Shown: positions 15,404 to 23,713 of the stretch, in pieces
How positions within the stretch are numbered: the first letter of the stretch is position 1
Layout of the letters: each line of letters begins with the position of its first letter
NCBI GenBank assembly: GCA_964639895.1
Contig: CAZXEJ010000015.1
Span: 1-48,041, forward strand
Direction of reading: 5' to 3'
Length of the DNA stretch: 48,041 bases
Origin: CAZXEJ01 sp964639895
Lineage (GTDB): Bacteria; Desulfobacterota_D; UBA1144; Nemesobacterales; JADFKM01
Notes under the pieces: model-generated
Databases searched by the model: none
What the model was told of the DNA's origin: nothing
The model's input: only the letters and a program-made list of their open reading frames with translations
Translations under genes and position numbers: made by a program

Positions 15404-16603
15404 ATGAACAGTTTGGCAGGGATAGGGGAACAAACCGTCTTCAACCTCATCGACACCCTTGGATCGATAATAGCCGCTTTGTCCCAAAATCCTCACTCAC
15501 CTTTCAAAGAGGCTGTTGTTGCCGGTGTCCAGGTAAGCCCCCTTCCCCTATCCCCGCATCTAAAAACCGACAACACGACCGACGACGCGACTAAAGAAGA
15601 AAAAGAGCGATGGGACGACGGTCGCAAGGCGTCAGCAGTGGTCGGCCCCATTGCACCCGAGGCCACGGCCGTCCCGCACCACGGGACCCCGGCTTCGGAG
15701 GCCGCCATCGCGGAAGCACCGACGAACGTGGCTACCACGCCAAGTATCCAGCCGCTCGAGGCATCCGAAAGCGGCGACAAACCAGCCGCGGACGACGGCG
15801 TGAAGGTAGAGGGTCCGCATAAGGACGCCGACACCAACCCCCTCTTCTTGGTCGATATCGAGCCGCCGGTGGAAGAAGCGCCTCCTCCGCCGCGCCACAC
15901 CGACTCGGGCGTGCCCCTGCGTCCTCACGTACCCCCGCCGAGGACCTCCCCACCGGAGGCGAAAGCCGCCGGGCTCCTACGGTCCGAAGCCTATGGTGCG
16001 GCGGCCCCCGTGGCCGACCCCGGTCGCCACCGTGGGGCGGAGCACGTGGAGACTGCACCAGGAAGAACATTCCACCACTCCCAGGTACGAGGGGCGCACT
16101 CGTTCCCCTTCCACCCGGCCGACGGAGGCACAGAAGCCGCCGAGGCCGCTGGCAGGGGCGCGATGTCGCGCCCCCCGTCCCTATATAACGACGGCTCGGC
16201 CTACGAACCTCGGGCGGCCTACTTGTCCAAGGACGGCAGGAACTTCATCGTGTCCCTCGAACCCGAGGGTCTGGGCAAACTGAACATCCACCTCCACCTC
16301 CAGAACGGCTCGCTCAACGTCAACATAAACGTTCACCACGACGCGACCAGGGTGCTGCTGCAGAGCAACATCCAGCACATACTGCGCTCCCTCCAAGAAG
16401 AGGGGCTCAACGTGGGGGGGCTCAACGTGACCCTACACGACGGCCGATTTGGCGGCGAGTGGGAAAGCCCCGGTGAGAGGCCCCGTTCGGAGGGGGCGGT
16501 CGCCTTCCCCACGGAGCGCGGCGCGGCAACGGCGGTGTTGGCGGCGTCGCGCATGTGGAGCTTCCATACGGCGGCCGAGGGGATTGTGAGCATATTCGTA
16601 TGA
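15404..16603 (+). CDS. fliK: Hook-length control protein FliK
   Basis: A secreted ruler that measures the hook and switches export specificity through FlhB. The middle is Pro/Ala/Glu-rich and disordered, as usual for FliK. The C-terminal Flg_hook domain is clear (NFIVSLEPEGLGKLNIHLHL, VLLQSNIQHILRSLQEEGLN, VGGLNVTLHDG). The frame is open back to 15047, but the sigma-54 promoter at 15268 lies inside that extension, so the first ATG after it (15404, MNSLAGIGEQTVFNL) is preferred. This gives 399 residues, a typical FliK size. The ribosome-binding site is weak. flgD follows after 13 bp. Confidence 0.85.
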   Translation: MNSLAGIGEQTVFNLIDTLGSIIAALSQNPHSPFKEAVVAGVQVSPLPLSPHLKTDNTTDDATKEEKERWDDGRKASAVVGPIAPEATAVPHHGTPASEAAIAEAPTNVATTPSIQPLEASESGDKPAADDGVKVEGPHKDADTNPLFLVDIEPPVEEAPPPPRHTDSGVPLRPHVPPPRTSPPEAKAAGLLRSEAYGAAAPVADPGRHRGAEHVETAPGRTFHHSQVRGAHSFPFHPADGGTEAAEAAGRGAMSRPPSLYNDGSAYEPRAAYLSKDGRNFIVSLEPEGLGKLNIHLHLQNGSLNVNINVHHDATRVLLQSNIQHILRSLQEEGLNVGGLNVTLHDGRFGGEWESPGERPRSEGAVAFPTERGAATAVLAASRMWSFHTAAEGIVSIFV

Positions 16604-16616
16604 ATGAGGTGAACCG

Positions 16617-17282
16617 ATGGTCATAGACGGCGTATCCACTGCACAGGTGCGGGCGGCGACGACGGGTGGGGGGACAAACGAACTGGACCGCGACGCGTTC
16701 CTCAAGCTGCTTGTCGCACAGTTGCGCAACCAGGACCCGTTGAATCCGCTCGACAACACGGAGTTCACGGCCCAGCTCGCCCAGTTCAGCGCGCTCGAGC
16801 GGCTTACGAACATGGACTCCAAGCTGGCCGACCTGGTGTCGCGGCAGGACTCGCTCCAGAATACGCTGGCCCTGACGCTGATAGGCCGCAACGTGGAAGT
16901 GGCAGACTCCACCTTCACGCTCGACGGCGAAGGGGCCGAACTGGGATATGTATTGGCCGAAGACGCGGCCGCGGTGAAGATCTCCATATACGATTCCTCG
17001 GGCAGGCTGGTGAGGGAGGAGACCATCCACGACGTTCCCGCGGGCAGGAACTCCTTTGCCTGGGACGGCACGGACGGCTCCGGCGAAGCGGTGGCGCCGG
17101 GCACGTATCTCTTCACCGTGGATGCCGTCGACGCCGCGGGCGAGACCGTAGGTGCCGAGACGCTCGTGAGCGGCCGCGTCGTCGGACTTACGTTCGACGG
17201 CGGTACGGCACAGCTCGTGCTCGAGGGGAACCAGCGCATCCCACTGGGCAAGATCGTCACAATAACGGAAGGAGGTGCCTGA
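16617..17282 (+). CDS. flgD: Hook capping protein FlgD
   Basis: A 221-residue hook scaffold. The conserved N-terminus is present (DRDAFLKLLVAQLRNQDPLN, then NTEFTAQLAQFSALERL). The C-terminal half contains the FlgD Ig-like domain (VKISIYDSSGRLVREE, FAWDGTDGSGEAVAPGTY) and a Tudor-like end. FlgD caps the growing hook and is removed when FlgK is added. The ribosome-binding site is AATGAGGTGA. It lies between fliK and flgE, and its last codons contain the flgE Shine-Dalgarno. Confidence 0.95.
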   Translation: MVIDGVSTAQVRAATTGGGTNELDRDAFLKLLVAQLRNQDPLNPLDNTEFTAQLAQFSALERLTNMDSKLADLVSRQDSLQNTLALTLIGRNVEVADSTFTLDGEGAELGYVLAEDAAAVKISIYDSSGRLVREETIHDVPAGRNSFAWDGTDGSGEAVAPGTYLFTVDAVDAAGETVGAETLVSGRVVGLTFDGGTAQLVLEGNQRIPLGKIVTITEGGA

Positions 17283-17283
17283 G

Positions 17284-18582
17284 ATGCTGTCCTCACTCTA
17301 TACTGCACTGAGCGGAATAGACGCAAACGGCGTATACCTCTCGGTGATAGGCGACAACCTGGCCAACATGAACACAATCGGCTTCAAGGCGGGCAGGATA
17401 TCGTTCTCCGACGTCCTGAGCCAGAGCCTCACCGGCGTGTCGGGCTCGTCGCAGCTAGGCCGTGGGGTGCGTGTCGACCGCACGTCCGTCTCCTTCACCC
17501 AGGGCTCGTTCCAGAGCTCGGAGAACGCGCTCGACCTGGCCATCGACGGCGACGGCTTCTTCATCGTAAGGGACGACGGCGTCCAGTACTACACGCGCGC
17601 CGGCCAGTTCTCGCTCGACAAGGACGGCAACATCGTAAACCCCAACGGGCTGCGCGTGCAGGGGTTTCTTGCCGACGCGGCGGGCAACTTCTCCGGCGAG
17701 CTGAGCGATCTGAAGATAACGACCACGCAGGTCGCCGCGAAGATGACCGAGACGATCGACCTTACGCTCAACCTCGACGCCACGGCCGAGGTTCCGGCGG
17801 ACCCCTTCACGCTGGACGGAAACTCCGACGGCGTGCTCGACGACCCGGCCAACTACAACGACTCGGCCACCGTCAAGGTCTACGACTCCCAGGGTGAGGC
17901 ACACGAGATAACGCTCTACTTCGTCAAGACGGGCGACAACTCCTGGGAGGTCCACTACGCCGTCGAGGATCCGGCCAACCCCGGACAGCTGCTCGAGGCC
18001 GGCACGCAGACACTCACCTTCAACGTCGACGGCTCGCTCGAGAACGACAACAGCGACACGGCGATCGACTTCGACTTCGGCGCGGCCGTCACCTCGCCGC
18101 AGTCGATCACGTTCAACTACGGCACCGGCACCGGCGAGACCCCGCCGGGAAACGGTCTGGACGGCACGACCCAGTTCGCCTCGGCCTTCTCCCTTCTCAG
18201 CCTCACCCAGGACGGCTTCCCCACGGGCACGCTCCAGAGCATCGTCGTCTCCCAGGACGGCGTCATCAGCGGGCAGTACTCGAATGGCAGCACACGCGTC
18301 ATAGGCCGCGTGGCGCTGGCGCGGTTCGTGGCACCGACGGAACTCATAAAGATGGGGGGCAACCTCTACGCCGAGTCGTTCGATTCGGGCCAACCCATCG
18401 TAGGGGCGGCGGGCACGTCCGGCCTGGGCCGGGTGCTTTCCAACACGCTCGAGCTCAGCAACGTAGACATAGCCGAGGAGTTCGTCAAGATGATAACAGC
18501 CCAGCGGGCCTTCCAGGCCAACGCGCGGACCATCTCGGTTACCGACCAACTGACCCAGGACATAGTGAACATAATACGTTAG
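17284..18582 (+). CDS. flgE: Hook protein FlgE
   Basis: A 432-residue hook subunit. ATG 17284 follows GGAGG (17271-17275) with eight bases between; the in-frame GTG at 17275 overlaps that site and is not preferred. The N-terminus MLSSLYTALSGIDANGVYLS and IGDNLANMNTIGFKAGRISF and the C-terminus (SNVDIAEEFVKMITAQRAFQ) are the D0 signature. The middle contains the FlgE D2/D1 segments with many Asp/Asn-rich loops. It is the last gene of the fliK-flgD-flgE unit and is followed by a strong hairpin. Confidence 0.96.
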   Translation: MLSSLYTALSGIDANGVYLSVIGDNLANMNTIGFKAGRISFSDVLSQSLTGVSGSSQLGRGVRVDRTSVSFTQGSFQSSENALDLAIDGDGFFIVRDDGVQYYTRAGQFSLDKDGNIVNPNGLRVQGFLADAAGNFSGELSDLKITTTQVAAKMTETIDLTLNLDATAEVPADPFTLDGNSDGVLDDPANYNDSATVKVYDSQGEAHEITLYFVKTGDNSWEVHYAVEDPANPGQLLEAGTQTLTFNVDGSLENDNSDTAIDFDFGAAVTSPQSITFNYGTGTGETPPGNGLDGTTQFASAFSLLSLTQDGFPTGTLQSIVVSQDGVISGQYSNGSTRVIGRVALARFVAPTELIKMGGNLYAESFDSGQPIVGAAGTSGLGRVLSNTLELSNVDIAEEFVKMITAQRAFQANARTISVTDQLTQDIVNIIR

Positions 18583-18619
18583 AGATCCGCCAACGTTCCT
18601 TCAACCCTCCACCTGCCAC

Positions 18620-18657
18620 GGGAGCCGTGAGGATCAACGCTTGACCTTACGGCTCCC
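18620..18657 (+). terminator. Strong hairpin after flgE
   Basis: GGGAGCCGTGAGG and CCTTACGGCTCCC form a 13-bp stem with one G-T pair and a 12-base loop, 37 bp after the flgE stop. The following bases are C-rich rather than T-rich, so it may act as a terminator or as a 3' stabiliser of the hook message. Confidence 0.55.
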
Positions 18658-18703
18658 CCCCTTACCGATGCGGCCTCTCCGCTGCGAGGTCCCACTTTTT
18701 TCC

Positions 18704-18730
18704 TAAAGTTTTCCCCCGAACGGACGACTA
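18704..18730 (+). promoter_or_regulatory. Sigma-28 (FliA)-like promoter
   Basis: TAAAGTTT (18704-18711), 11 bases, then GACGACTA (18723-18730). The -35 is a perfect match to the FliA consensus TAAAGTTT with correct spacing; the -10 matches GCCGATAA at five of eight positions. It faces the small ORF at 18787. Confidence 0.55.
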
Positions 18731-18786
18731 CTACCTAGTAGAAGGCCATACGTGCGACATCAAAAGGGGTTTTGGCAGGTGCAGCG

Positions 18787-19020
18787 ATGAAGATAGTTCC
18801 CCTCAACGTATTCATCCCTCTCAGGACCGGAGAGGAAAGGATAAGGTCCAAATTGAAGGGCGGCATCATGAGGAACTTGAGCGCTCCCGGCAAAGGGGCA
18901 CACAACACGGCTGACCGCGTGAGCATTTCGTCCGAGGCGCGAAAGAGGGCGGTGATTGAACTCGCCCACAGCGACATCATGGAGCGCATCAGGAATCCGT
19001 ACGCCCTCAAGAGAGGCTAG
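18787..19020 (+). CDS. Small FlgM-like protein
   Basis: A 77-residue basic protein from ATG 18787 (MKIVPLNVF; a TTG five codons upstream is possible). The centre has NTADRVSISSEARKRAVIEL, which resembles the FlgM segment D-R-V-x-I-S-x-x-A-R in the flgM gene of this window, and it ends IMERIRNPYALKRG. The C-terminal sigma-binding helices of FlgM are missing. A FliA-like promoter lies 57 bp upstream. It could be a truncated FlgM paralogue or an export substrate sharing the FlgM-type motif. It stands between flgE and the HD-GYP regulator. Coding status is supported by its composition and promoter, not by a named family. Confidence 0.6.
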   Translation: MKIVPLNVFIPLRTGEERIRSKLKGGIMRNLSAPGKGAHNTADRVSISSEARKRAVIELAHSDIMERIRNPYALKRG

Positions 19021-19211
19021 GGGACGAAGGGGAACCGGCCCAGGCGGGGGAAGGAAGGCGAGAGGGCGGCGGCGGGCGACGATGCCGCACACTGCACACC
19101 CGAGGGTGCCGGGGTATGGTTACGACCGGCGGGGGTGCCGTGGAGGGGGAATGCGGGCGCGGAGGCCTCCGCGGTGCGGCCGGCAGACCATAACACACAG
19201 GCGGGTTACAG

Positions 19212-20690
19212 ATGAACAACACCAGGGTGCTTGTGATCGACGACGAAGCCCTCGTACGGGATGTACTGGCGCACGTCCTCTCCGTGCTGGGGGGCCACGA
19301 GGTGGACGTATCCTGCAACGGCGCCGAAGGGCTCAAGAAACTCCAGGACAACCGCTACGACCTGGTGTTCGCCGACCTCTACATGCCCAGGGTGGACGGG
19401 ATCGAGTTCCTGAAGCGGGCGCACCAGATCGATCCCACGCTCCCGGTGGTGATCATAACGGGTCTGGCCACGGTGGACGACGCCATCGAGGCAATGAAGA
19501 ACGGGGCGAGCGAGTTCCTGCAGAAACCGTTCGACACCAAGAGTGTGCTGGAGCTCACGGAAAAGCTGCTCGCACGCAGGAAGCTGCTCGACAAGTTGTC
19601 AGCAAACGGCGGCGGCGTCGACAACATAAACACCGAGCTGTCCAGGGGGCTGGAGGAGCTGTCACTGTTCCGCGCCCTCAGCGGAGAGTTCGACGACATT
19701 TACGACAACGAGGACCTCTATCAGAAGATCGTCGAGACCTCGTCGAAGCTCCTCTCGGTAAGGGATGTCGCCTTCGGCGTCGTGGACGGGCGGCAGCTGA
19801 AGATAAAGTGCGCCGTCGGCTGCAAGGTCAAGAGCGACGTCCCGGTGGAGAAGACCTACCTGGAGAAGGTGCTCAAGACCAAACGGCACCTCATAGTAGG
19901 CAAGGGAGAGACCAACGTGTTCACGGGGCGGCCGCTCGAGGGGCCGCTGCTGGTCATACCGCTGGTCATACACAACGACACGTTCGGCATGCTTGCCATA
20001 GGGAACAAAACCGACGGCACCGAGCTCGTCGAGGAGGAAATCTCTCTGGCCATAGCGCTGGCAAACCGTGTCGTGCTGCGCATAGAGAACAACGCCCTCT
20101 ACGACTCCATCTACAACAACCTCCTCAACACACTCAGATCGCTCGTCTACATAATCGAGGCCCGCGATCCCTACACCAAACAGCACTCCGAGCGTGTCAC
20201 GTCTTATGCGATCGAGATCGCCCGCACCATGGGCCTCGGCAACGAGGAGCTCGAGATACTGAAATTCGGCGGTTACCTGCACGACATCGGAAAGATAGGC
20301 GTCCGCGACACCATTCTCCTCAAGCCCGGCAAGCTCACGCCCGACGAATGGAGACAGGTCCAGATGCACCCCGTCATAGGGAACAACATAGTCCAGCCCA
20401 TCCGCTTCCTCGACAGCGAACGCGAAATCATCCTCCACCACCACGAGCGCTACGACGGCAACGGCTACCCGCACGGACTCAAGGCCGAAGAAATCCCCCC
20501 GCTGGCGCGCATACTAAGCGTCGCGGACGCCTACGACGCCATGACCTCGTCGCGGGCATACAGACCGGCCAAGTCGCACGCAAGCAGCGTAGAAGAGATA
20601 CGCCAGTGCGCCGGCTCGCAGTTCGATCCCGACGTGGTCGTGGCCTTCATGGAGACGCTGGCCTCCTTGAGGAAGGCCGGCCCAGAGTGA
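19212..20690 (+). CDS. Response regulator with GAF and HD-GYP domains
   Basis: A 492-residue cytoplasmic protein. Residues 5-120 are a receiver domain with phosphoacceptor D55 and K105 (EFLQKPF). Residues about 160-295 form a GAF-like domain. Residues 305-475 are an HD-GYP phosphodiesterase with the HD pair in YLHDIGKIG (357-358) and an intact HHERYDGNGYP signature (409-420). Such enzymes hydrolyse cyclic di-GMP, whose fall favours swimming. It is followed 78 bp later by motAB. The kinase that phosphorylates it is not evident; the kinase at 36558 is more likely paired with its own neighbour. No sigma-54 site was found in the 190 bp upstream. Confidence 0.92.
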   Translation: MNNTRVLVIDDEALVRDVLAHVLSVLGGHEVDVSCNGAEGLKKLQDNRYDLVFADLYMPRVDGIEFLKRAHQIDPTLPVVIITGLATVDDAIEAMKNGASEFLQKPFDTKSVLELTEKLLARRKLLDKLSANGGGVDNINTELSRGLEELSLFRALSGEFDDIYDNEDLYQKIVETSSKLLSVRDVAFGVVDGRQLKIKCAVGCKVKSDVPVEKTYLEKVLKTKRHLIVGKGETNVFTGRPLEGPLLVIPLVIHNDTFGMLAIGNKTDGTELVEEEISLAIALANRVVLRIENNALYDSIYNNLLNTLRSLVYIIEARDPYTKQHSERVTSYAIEIARTMGLGNEELEILKFGGYLHDIGKIGVRDTILLKPGKLTPDEWRQVQMHPVIGNNIVQPIRFLDSEREIILHHHERYDGNGYPHGLKAEEIPPLARILSVADAYDAMTSSRAYRPAKSHASSVEEIRQCAGSQFDPDVVVAFMETLASLRKAGPE

Positions 20691-20723
20691 GCGTCCGCGG
20701 CGGCCGTCCGCGCCGCGCGGCGT

Positions 20724-20737
20724 GGAACTCCACTTGC
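20724..20737 (+). promoter_or_regulatory. Sigma-54 promoter of motAB
   Basis: TGGAACTCCACTTGCA matches the -24/-12 consensus except for C-to-A at one -24 position, with GG-N10-GC spacing. The predicted start near 20749 gives a 20-base leader before motA. Confidence 0.7.
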
Positions 20738-20768
20738 AGCACCGCGGGGCTGCGCACAGGTGTAAGAG

Positions 20769-21623
20769 ATGTTCGTCCTCTTCGGGATACTGGTCGTAGT
20801 GGTCTCCGTTTTCGGCGGGTTCCTGCTCGAGCACGGCAACCCCGCGTTGCTCATCAATCCCGCCGAGATAATCATCATCTTCGGAGCCGCACTGGGCTCG
20901 TTCATAATAAGCTCCCAGCCCAAGGTTGTCGCGCTGGTGCTGCGGCAGGTGCTCTCACTCCTCAAATCGAAGTCCTACACGAAGAAGCACTACATGGAGC
21001 TGCTCTCGCTCCTATACGAGTTGTTCAACAAGATGAAGAAAGAGGGCGCCATGTACATTGAGGCAGACGTCGAAGAACCCCACAACAGCACCATATTCAA
21101 GAAACACCCCGGCATACTCGGCGAACACGACATCCTCAACTTCATCTGCGACAATATCAAGGTCATGATAACCACGAACCCCGACCCGCACGAGCTCGAA
21201 AGCCTGATGGAGGTCGAGATCGAGACCCACTTCCACGAGAGTATGCTCCCGGCCAAGAGCATCTCCAAGGTGGCCGACACACTGCCCGGGCTGGGTATCG
21301 TGGCGGCCGTCCTCGGAATCATCCTCACCATGGGCAAGATCGACCAGCCTCCCGAGGTGATAGGCCACAGCATCGGCTCGGCGCTGGTGGGAACGTTCCT
21401 TGGGGTGTTGATGAGCTACGGCTTCGTGGGCCCGCTGGGGGGGAAGTTCGAGCACCTTGCGGCCGAGACGAAGTCCTATCTGGAGACCATACGCGTGGCC
21501 GTGGTGGCGTTCGCCCGCGGCGCCGCCCCGCAGATAGCGGTCGAGTTCGGCCGGCGGGCCGTGCCGATAAAGGACCGACCGCTGTTCAACGAGCTTGAGC
21601 GGATGCTGAGAGGTGGGGCGTGA
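20769..21623 (+). CDS. motA: Flagellar stator protein MotA
   Basis: A 284-residue inner-membrane stator subunit with four membrane segments, two near the N-terminus (VLFGILVVVVSVFGGFLLEH, IIIIFGAALGSFII) and two after residue 170 (LPGLGIVAAVLGIILTMG, IGSALVGTFLGVLMSYGF). The large cytoplasmic loop between them contacts FliG. The length is standard. The start follows AGGTGTAAGAG. It overlaps motB by four bases (GTGA). Whether the motor is proton- or sodium-driven cannot be decided safely from the sequence alone. Confidence 0.95.
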   Translation: MFVLFGILVVVVSVFGGFLLEHGNPALLINPAEIIIIFGAALGSFIISSQPKVVALVLRQVLSLLKSKSYTKKHYMELLSLLYELFNKMKKEGAMYIEADVEEPHNSTIFKKHPGILGEHDILNFICDNIKVMITTNPDPHELESLMEVEIETHFHESMLPAKSISKVADTLPGLGIVAAVLGIILTMGKIDQPPEVIGHSIGSALVGTFLGVLMSYGFVGPLGGKFEHLAAETKSYLETIRVAVVAFARGAAPQIAVEFGRRAVPIKDRPLFNELERMLRGGA

Positions 21624-22576
21624 GCAAGGACGACCACAAACACACCGTCATAATAAAGAAGCGCAAGGGTGACGATCACGGCCTCGGCCACAGTGACAGC
21701 TGGAAGGTGGCCTACGCAGACTTCGTGACGGCCATGATGGCGTTCTTTCTAGCGCTGTGGCTGATGAGCATGACCGCGCCCGAGAAGAGGGCGCGCGTAG
21801 CCCACTACTTCAGACACTTCAGCATATTCGACAAAGGCGGCCAGACGTTCCTCGACAAGAAAGCGAACTCGATACTCCAGGACAAGGGCTCGTCCAGCGA
21901 CAAGGTGTTCGCCGAAATGTACGGCGCGGCCTCGGGCAAGACATCGCGAGAGGCCGTGCGCAACGCCATAAAGGAGGCCATAGAGAAGAAGCTGGGCGAC
22001 GTCAAGGACCAGGTCATCCTCGACGTCTTCGAGGGCGGCATACGCATCCAGCTCGTCGACAAGAAGGGAAAACCCATGTTCAAGCTCGGCTCGGCCGAGC
22101 CTACCGAGCTCGCCAAGCGCATACTGCGCATCATCGCCGAGAAGATACGCTCCCTGCCAAACCACGTCGTGATTGAGGGCCATACCGACGCCCTGCCCTA
22201 CCAGTCGGAACACTATACGAACTGGGATCTCTCAACCGAGCGTGCGCTGGCTGCGATGAGGGTGCTCAAGGAGTTCGGATTCAACCCGAAGAAACTCGAG
22301 AAGCTGGCGGGCTTCGCCGACACCTCCCCGCTGATAAAGGAAAACCCCCGCGACCCGCGCAACCGACGGATAAGCATACTGGTCCTCTTCGAGAAGAAGG
22401 ACGGCGATTCGAGTCCCCTCGCCCACGACATCTTCCGCGGTGGGGTCACCATCGTGGGCGCACCGCCCCGGGCAGCACCGCACGGCGCCGCCCCAAGCGG
22501 CGAAGAGGCGCCGTCCCCGGATGCCCCCCCGCCCCGGGACTCGGCCCGTGAAGCCCTCGGTCCCGCCCGGCCATGA
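21620..22576 (+). CDS. motB: Flagellar stator protein MotB
   Basis: A 318-residue stator subunit starting at GTG inside the motA stop. A basic N-terminus (HTVIIKKRKGDDHG) leads into the single membrane helix with the ion-binding aspartate D34 (AYADFVTAMMAFFLALWLM). The C-terminal OmpA-like peptidoglycan-binding domain covers about residues 125-265 (VVIEGHTDALPY, NWDLSTERALAAMRVL, NRRISILVLF). After it there is a tail of about 45 residues rich in Pro, Ala and Gly, longer than in most MotB proteins. Whether the tail extends an interaction with periplasmic motor parts is unknown. Confidence 0.95.
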   Translation: MSKDDHKHTVIIKKRKGDDHGLGHSDSWKVAYADFVTAMMAFFLALWLMSMTAPEKRARVAHYFRHFSIFDKGGQTFLDKKANSILQDKGSSSDKVFAEMYGAASGKTSREAVRNAIKEAIEKKLGDVKDQVILDVFEGGIRIQLVDKKGKPMFKLGSAEPTELAKRILRIIAEKIRSLPNHVVIEGHTDALPYQSEHYTNWDLSTERALAAMRVLKEFGFNPKKLEKLAGFADTSPLIKENPRDPRNRRISILVLFEKKDGDSSPLAHDIFRGGVTIVGAPPRAAPHGAAPSGEEAPSPDAPPPRDSAREALGPARP

Positions 22577-22972
22577 GCCCGGCTACAAGGGCGCATGATA
22601 GGCGGAGCCACCGGTGCAATCGCCGGGTACCGACATCGCCGAGGGCGCCGCACCGGCAGCCCCTCGAGACGGCTCGATACGGGGGGACGGGCATCACGGG
22701 GGGCCGGCCCCGGTTGGTTGCGGGAGGCCAAAGGTACGTGGCGACGGATCCGAGGAGTACGGAGGCGGCTGCGGCGGAACGCCGGGCGGGCGGCCGCGGC
22801 AAGGGAAACGGGCGGTTGCTTGCCGGAGAGAGTGAACACGCGGCGAGCGCGGCGATGCAATCCCGAGAGGCCGAGGGGTACGACGGACGGAACGGGGCGC
22901 CGGGCACGGGCGGGCGACCGCGGCGGCGGGCCGGAGCTGGGACGCGTGGACGGGCGGCTAAGGAAGAAGCCG
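22577..22972. other. Non-coding gap between convergent motB and fliA
   Basis: Nearly 400 bp of very GC-rich DNA where two large operons converge. Several frames are open by composition, but none has a ribosome-binding site or a recognisable protein. A small hairpin lies at its right edge. Confidence 0.5.
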
Positions 22973-22973
22973 C
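22954..22973 (-). terminator. Hairpin at the fliA stop codon
   Basis: GCGGCT and AGCCGC pair around an eight-base loop directly at the end of fliA, the last gene of the twelve-gene leftward operon. There is no U-tract. Confidence 0.35.
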
Positions 22974-23713
22974 TACAAGTCGAGCTTCACCTTGAGCCTA
23001 AGCAGCGCTTGGTTGTGGAGCTGTGATATCCTGCCCTCCGTGAGGCCCAGCACCTGGCTTATCTCCTTCATCGTCATCTCCTCCCAATAGTAGAGGGCCA
23101 GCACGTACTTCTCCTTCTCGGGGAGGTTCTCGATGTGGGTGGCCAGCAGCTCCTTCATCATGCTCTCCTCGATCACCTGCGAGACGGGCTTGTAGTTGGG
23201 ATCGGGTATCGAGTCGGTCGAGTCGCCTTTCTCCTCACCGCTTCCTCCGCCTCTATGGGCGGTGGGTCCGTACCTGTAGGAGAACTCCATGTTGGCGCTC
23301 TGGGCCACCTTGTAATAGTCGTCCAGTGTTATGCCCAGCTTTTCGGCCACTTCCTCCGGCTCGGGCGGACGGCCGAGCTCGTTCTCCAGCGAGGCGTACG
23401 CCTCCTTGAGTTCCTTTATCTTCTTCTGCATCGACTTGGGTATCCAGTTCACCGATCTCAGCTCGTCGAGCATCGCCCCACGTATGCGCGCCTCGACGAA
23501 GGTGCCCAGCTTTGCCACGCCCTCGCGGTAGCGCTGCAAGGCGTCGAGCAACCCCATGATCCCCGCACTCTGGAGGTCCTCGACGTCGAGCGAGGGCGGT
23601 AGTCTCCAAGCAAGCCTCTGGGCCGTGTACTTTATGAAGGGGAGAAACTGTTTTATTATCCTCTCCTTCTCCGCCTCCGTAAGCCGCCTGCTGTACGCCG
23701 TCTTAGCCTTCAT
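22973..23713 (-). CDS. fliA: Flagellar sigma factor FliA (sigma-28)
   Basis: A 246-residue sigma factor directing late flagellar genes. Region 2 is clear (FLPFIKYTAQRLAWRLPPSL, EARIRGAMLDELRSVNWIPK), region 3 follows (ENELGRPPEPEEVAEKLGIT), and region 4 ends with the HTH (WEEMTMKEISQVLGLTEGRI, SQLHNQALLRLK). ATG 23713 has GTGAGGA just upstream; a TTG at 23734 would add seven residues. It overlaps flhG by 11 bp and ends the fliL-to-fliA operon. Its antagonist FlgM is encoded at 8407-8691, and a FliA-like promoter is found at 18704. Confidence 0.95.
   Translation of the reverse strand: MKAKTAYSRRLTEAEKERIIKQFLPFIKYTAQRLAWRLPPSLDVEDLQSAGIMGLLDALQRYREGVAKLGTFVEARIRGAMLDELRSVNWIPKSMQKKIKELKEAYASLENELGRPPEPEEVAEKLGITLDDYYKVAQSANMEFSYRYGPTAHRGGGSGEEKGDSTDSIPDPNYKPVSQVIEESMMKELLATHIENLPEKEKYVLALYYWEEMTMKEISQVLGLTEGRISQLHNQALLRLKVKLDL

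Noticed and set aside
17455..18549. Long open frame antisense to flgE
   Set aside because: Translation is rich in Arg, Val, Gly and His with no domain; it is the mirror of GC-rich codons of a clear hook gene.
18956..21061. 701-codon open frame overlapping the HD-GYP regulator and motA in another frame
   Set aside because: Arg/His/Gly-rich shadow translation; the real genes use the other frame with full domain matches.
22213..22972. Open frames across the motB tail and the convergent gap
   Set aside because: Arg/Pro/Ala-rich, overlapping motB or lacking ribosome-binding sites.
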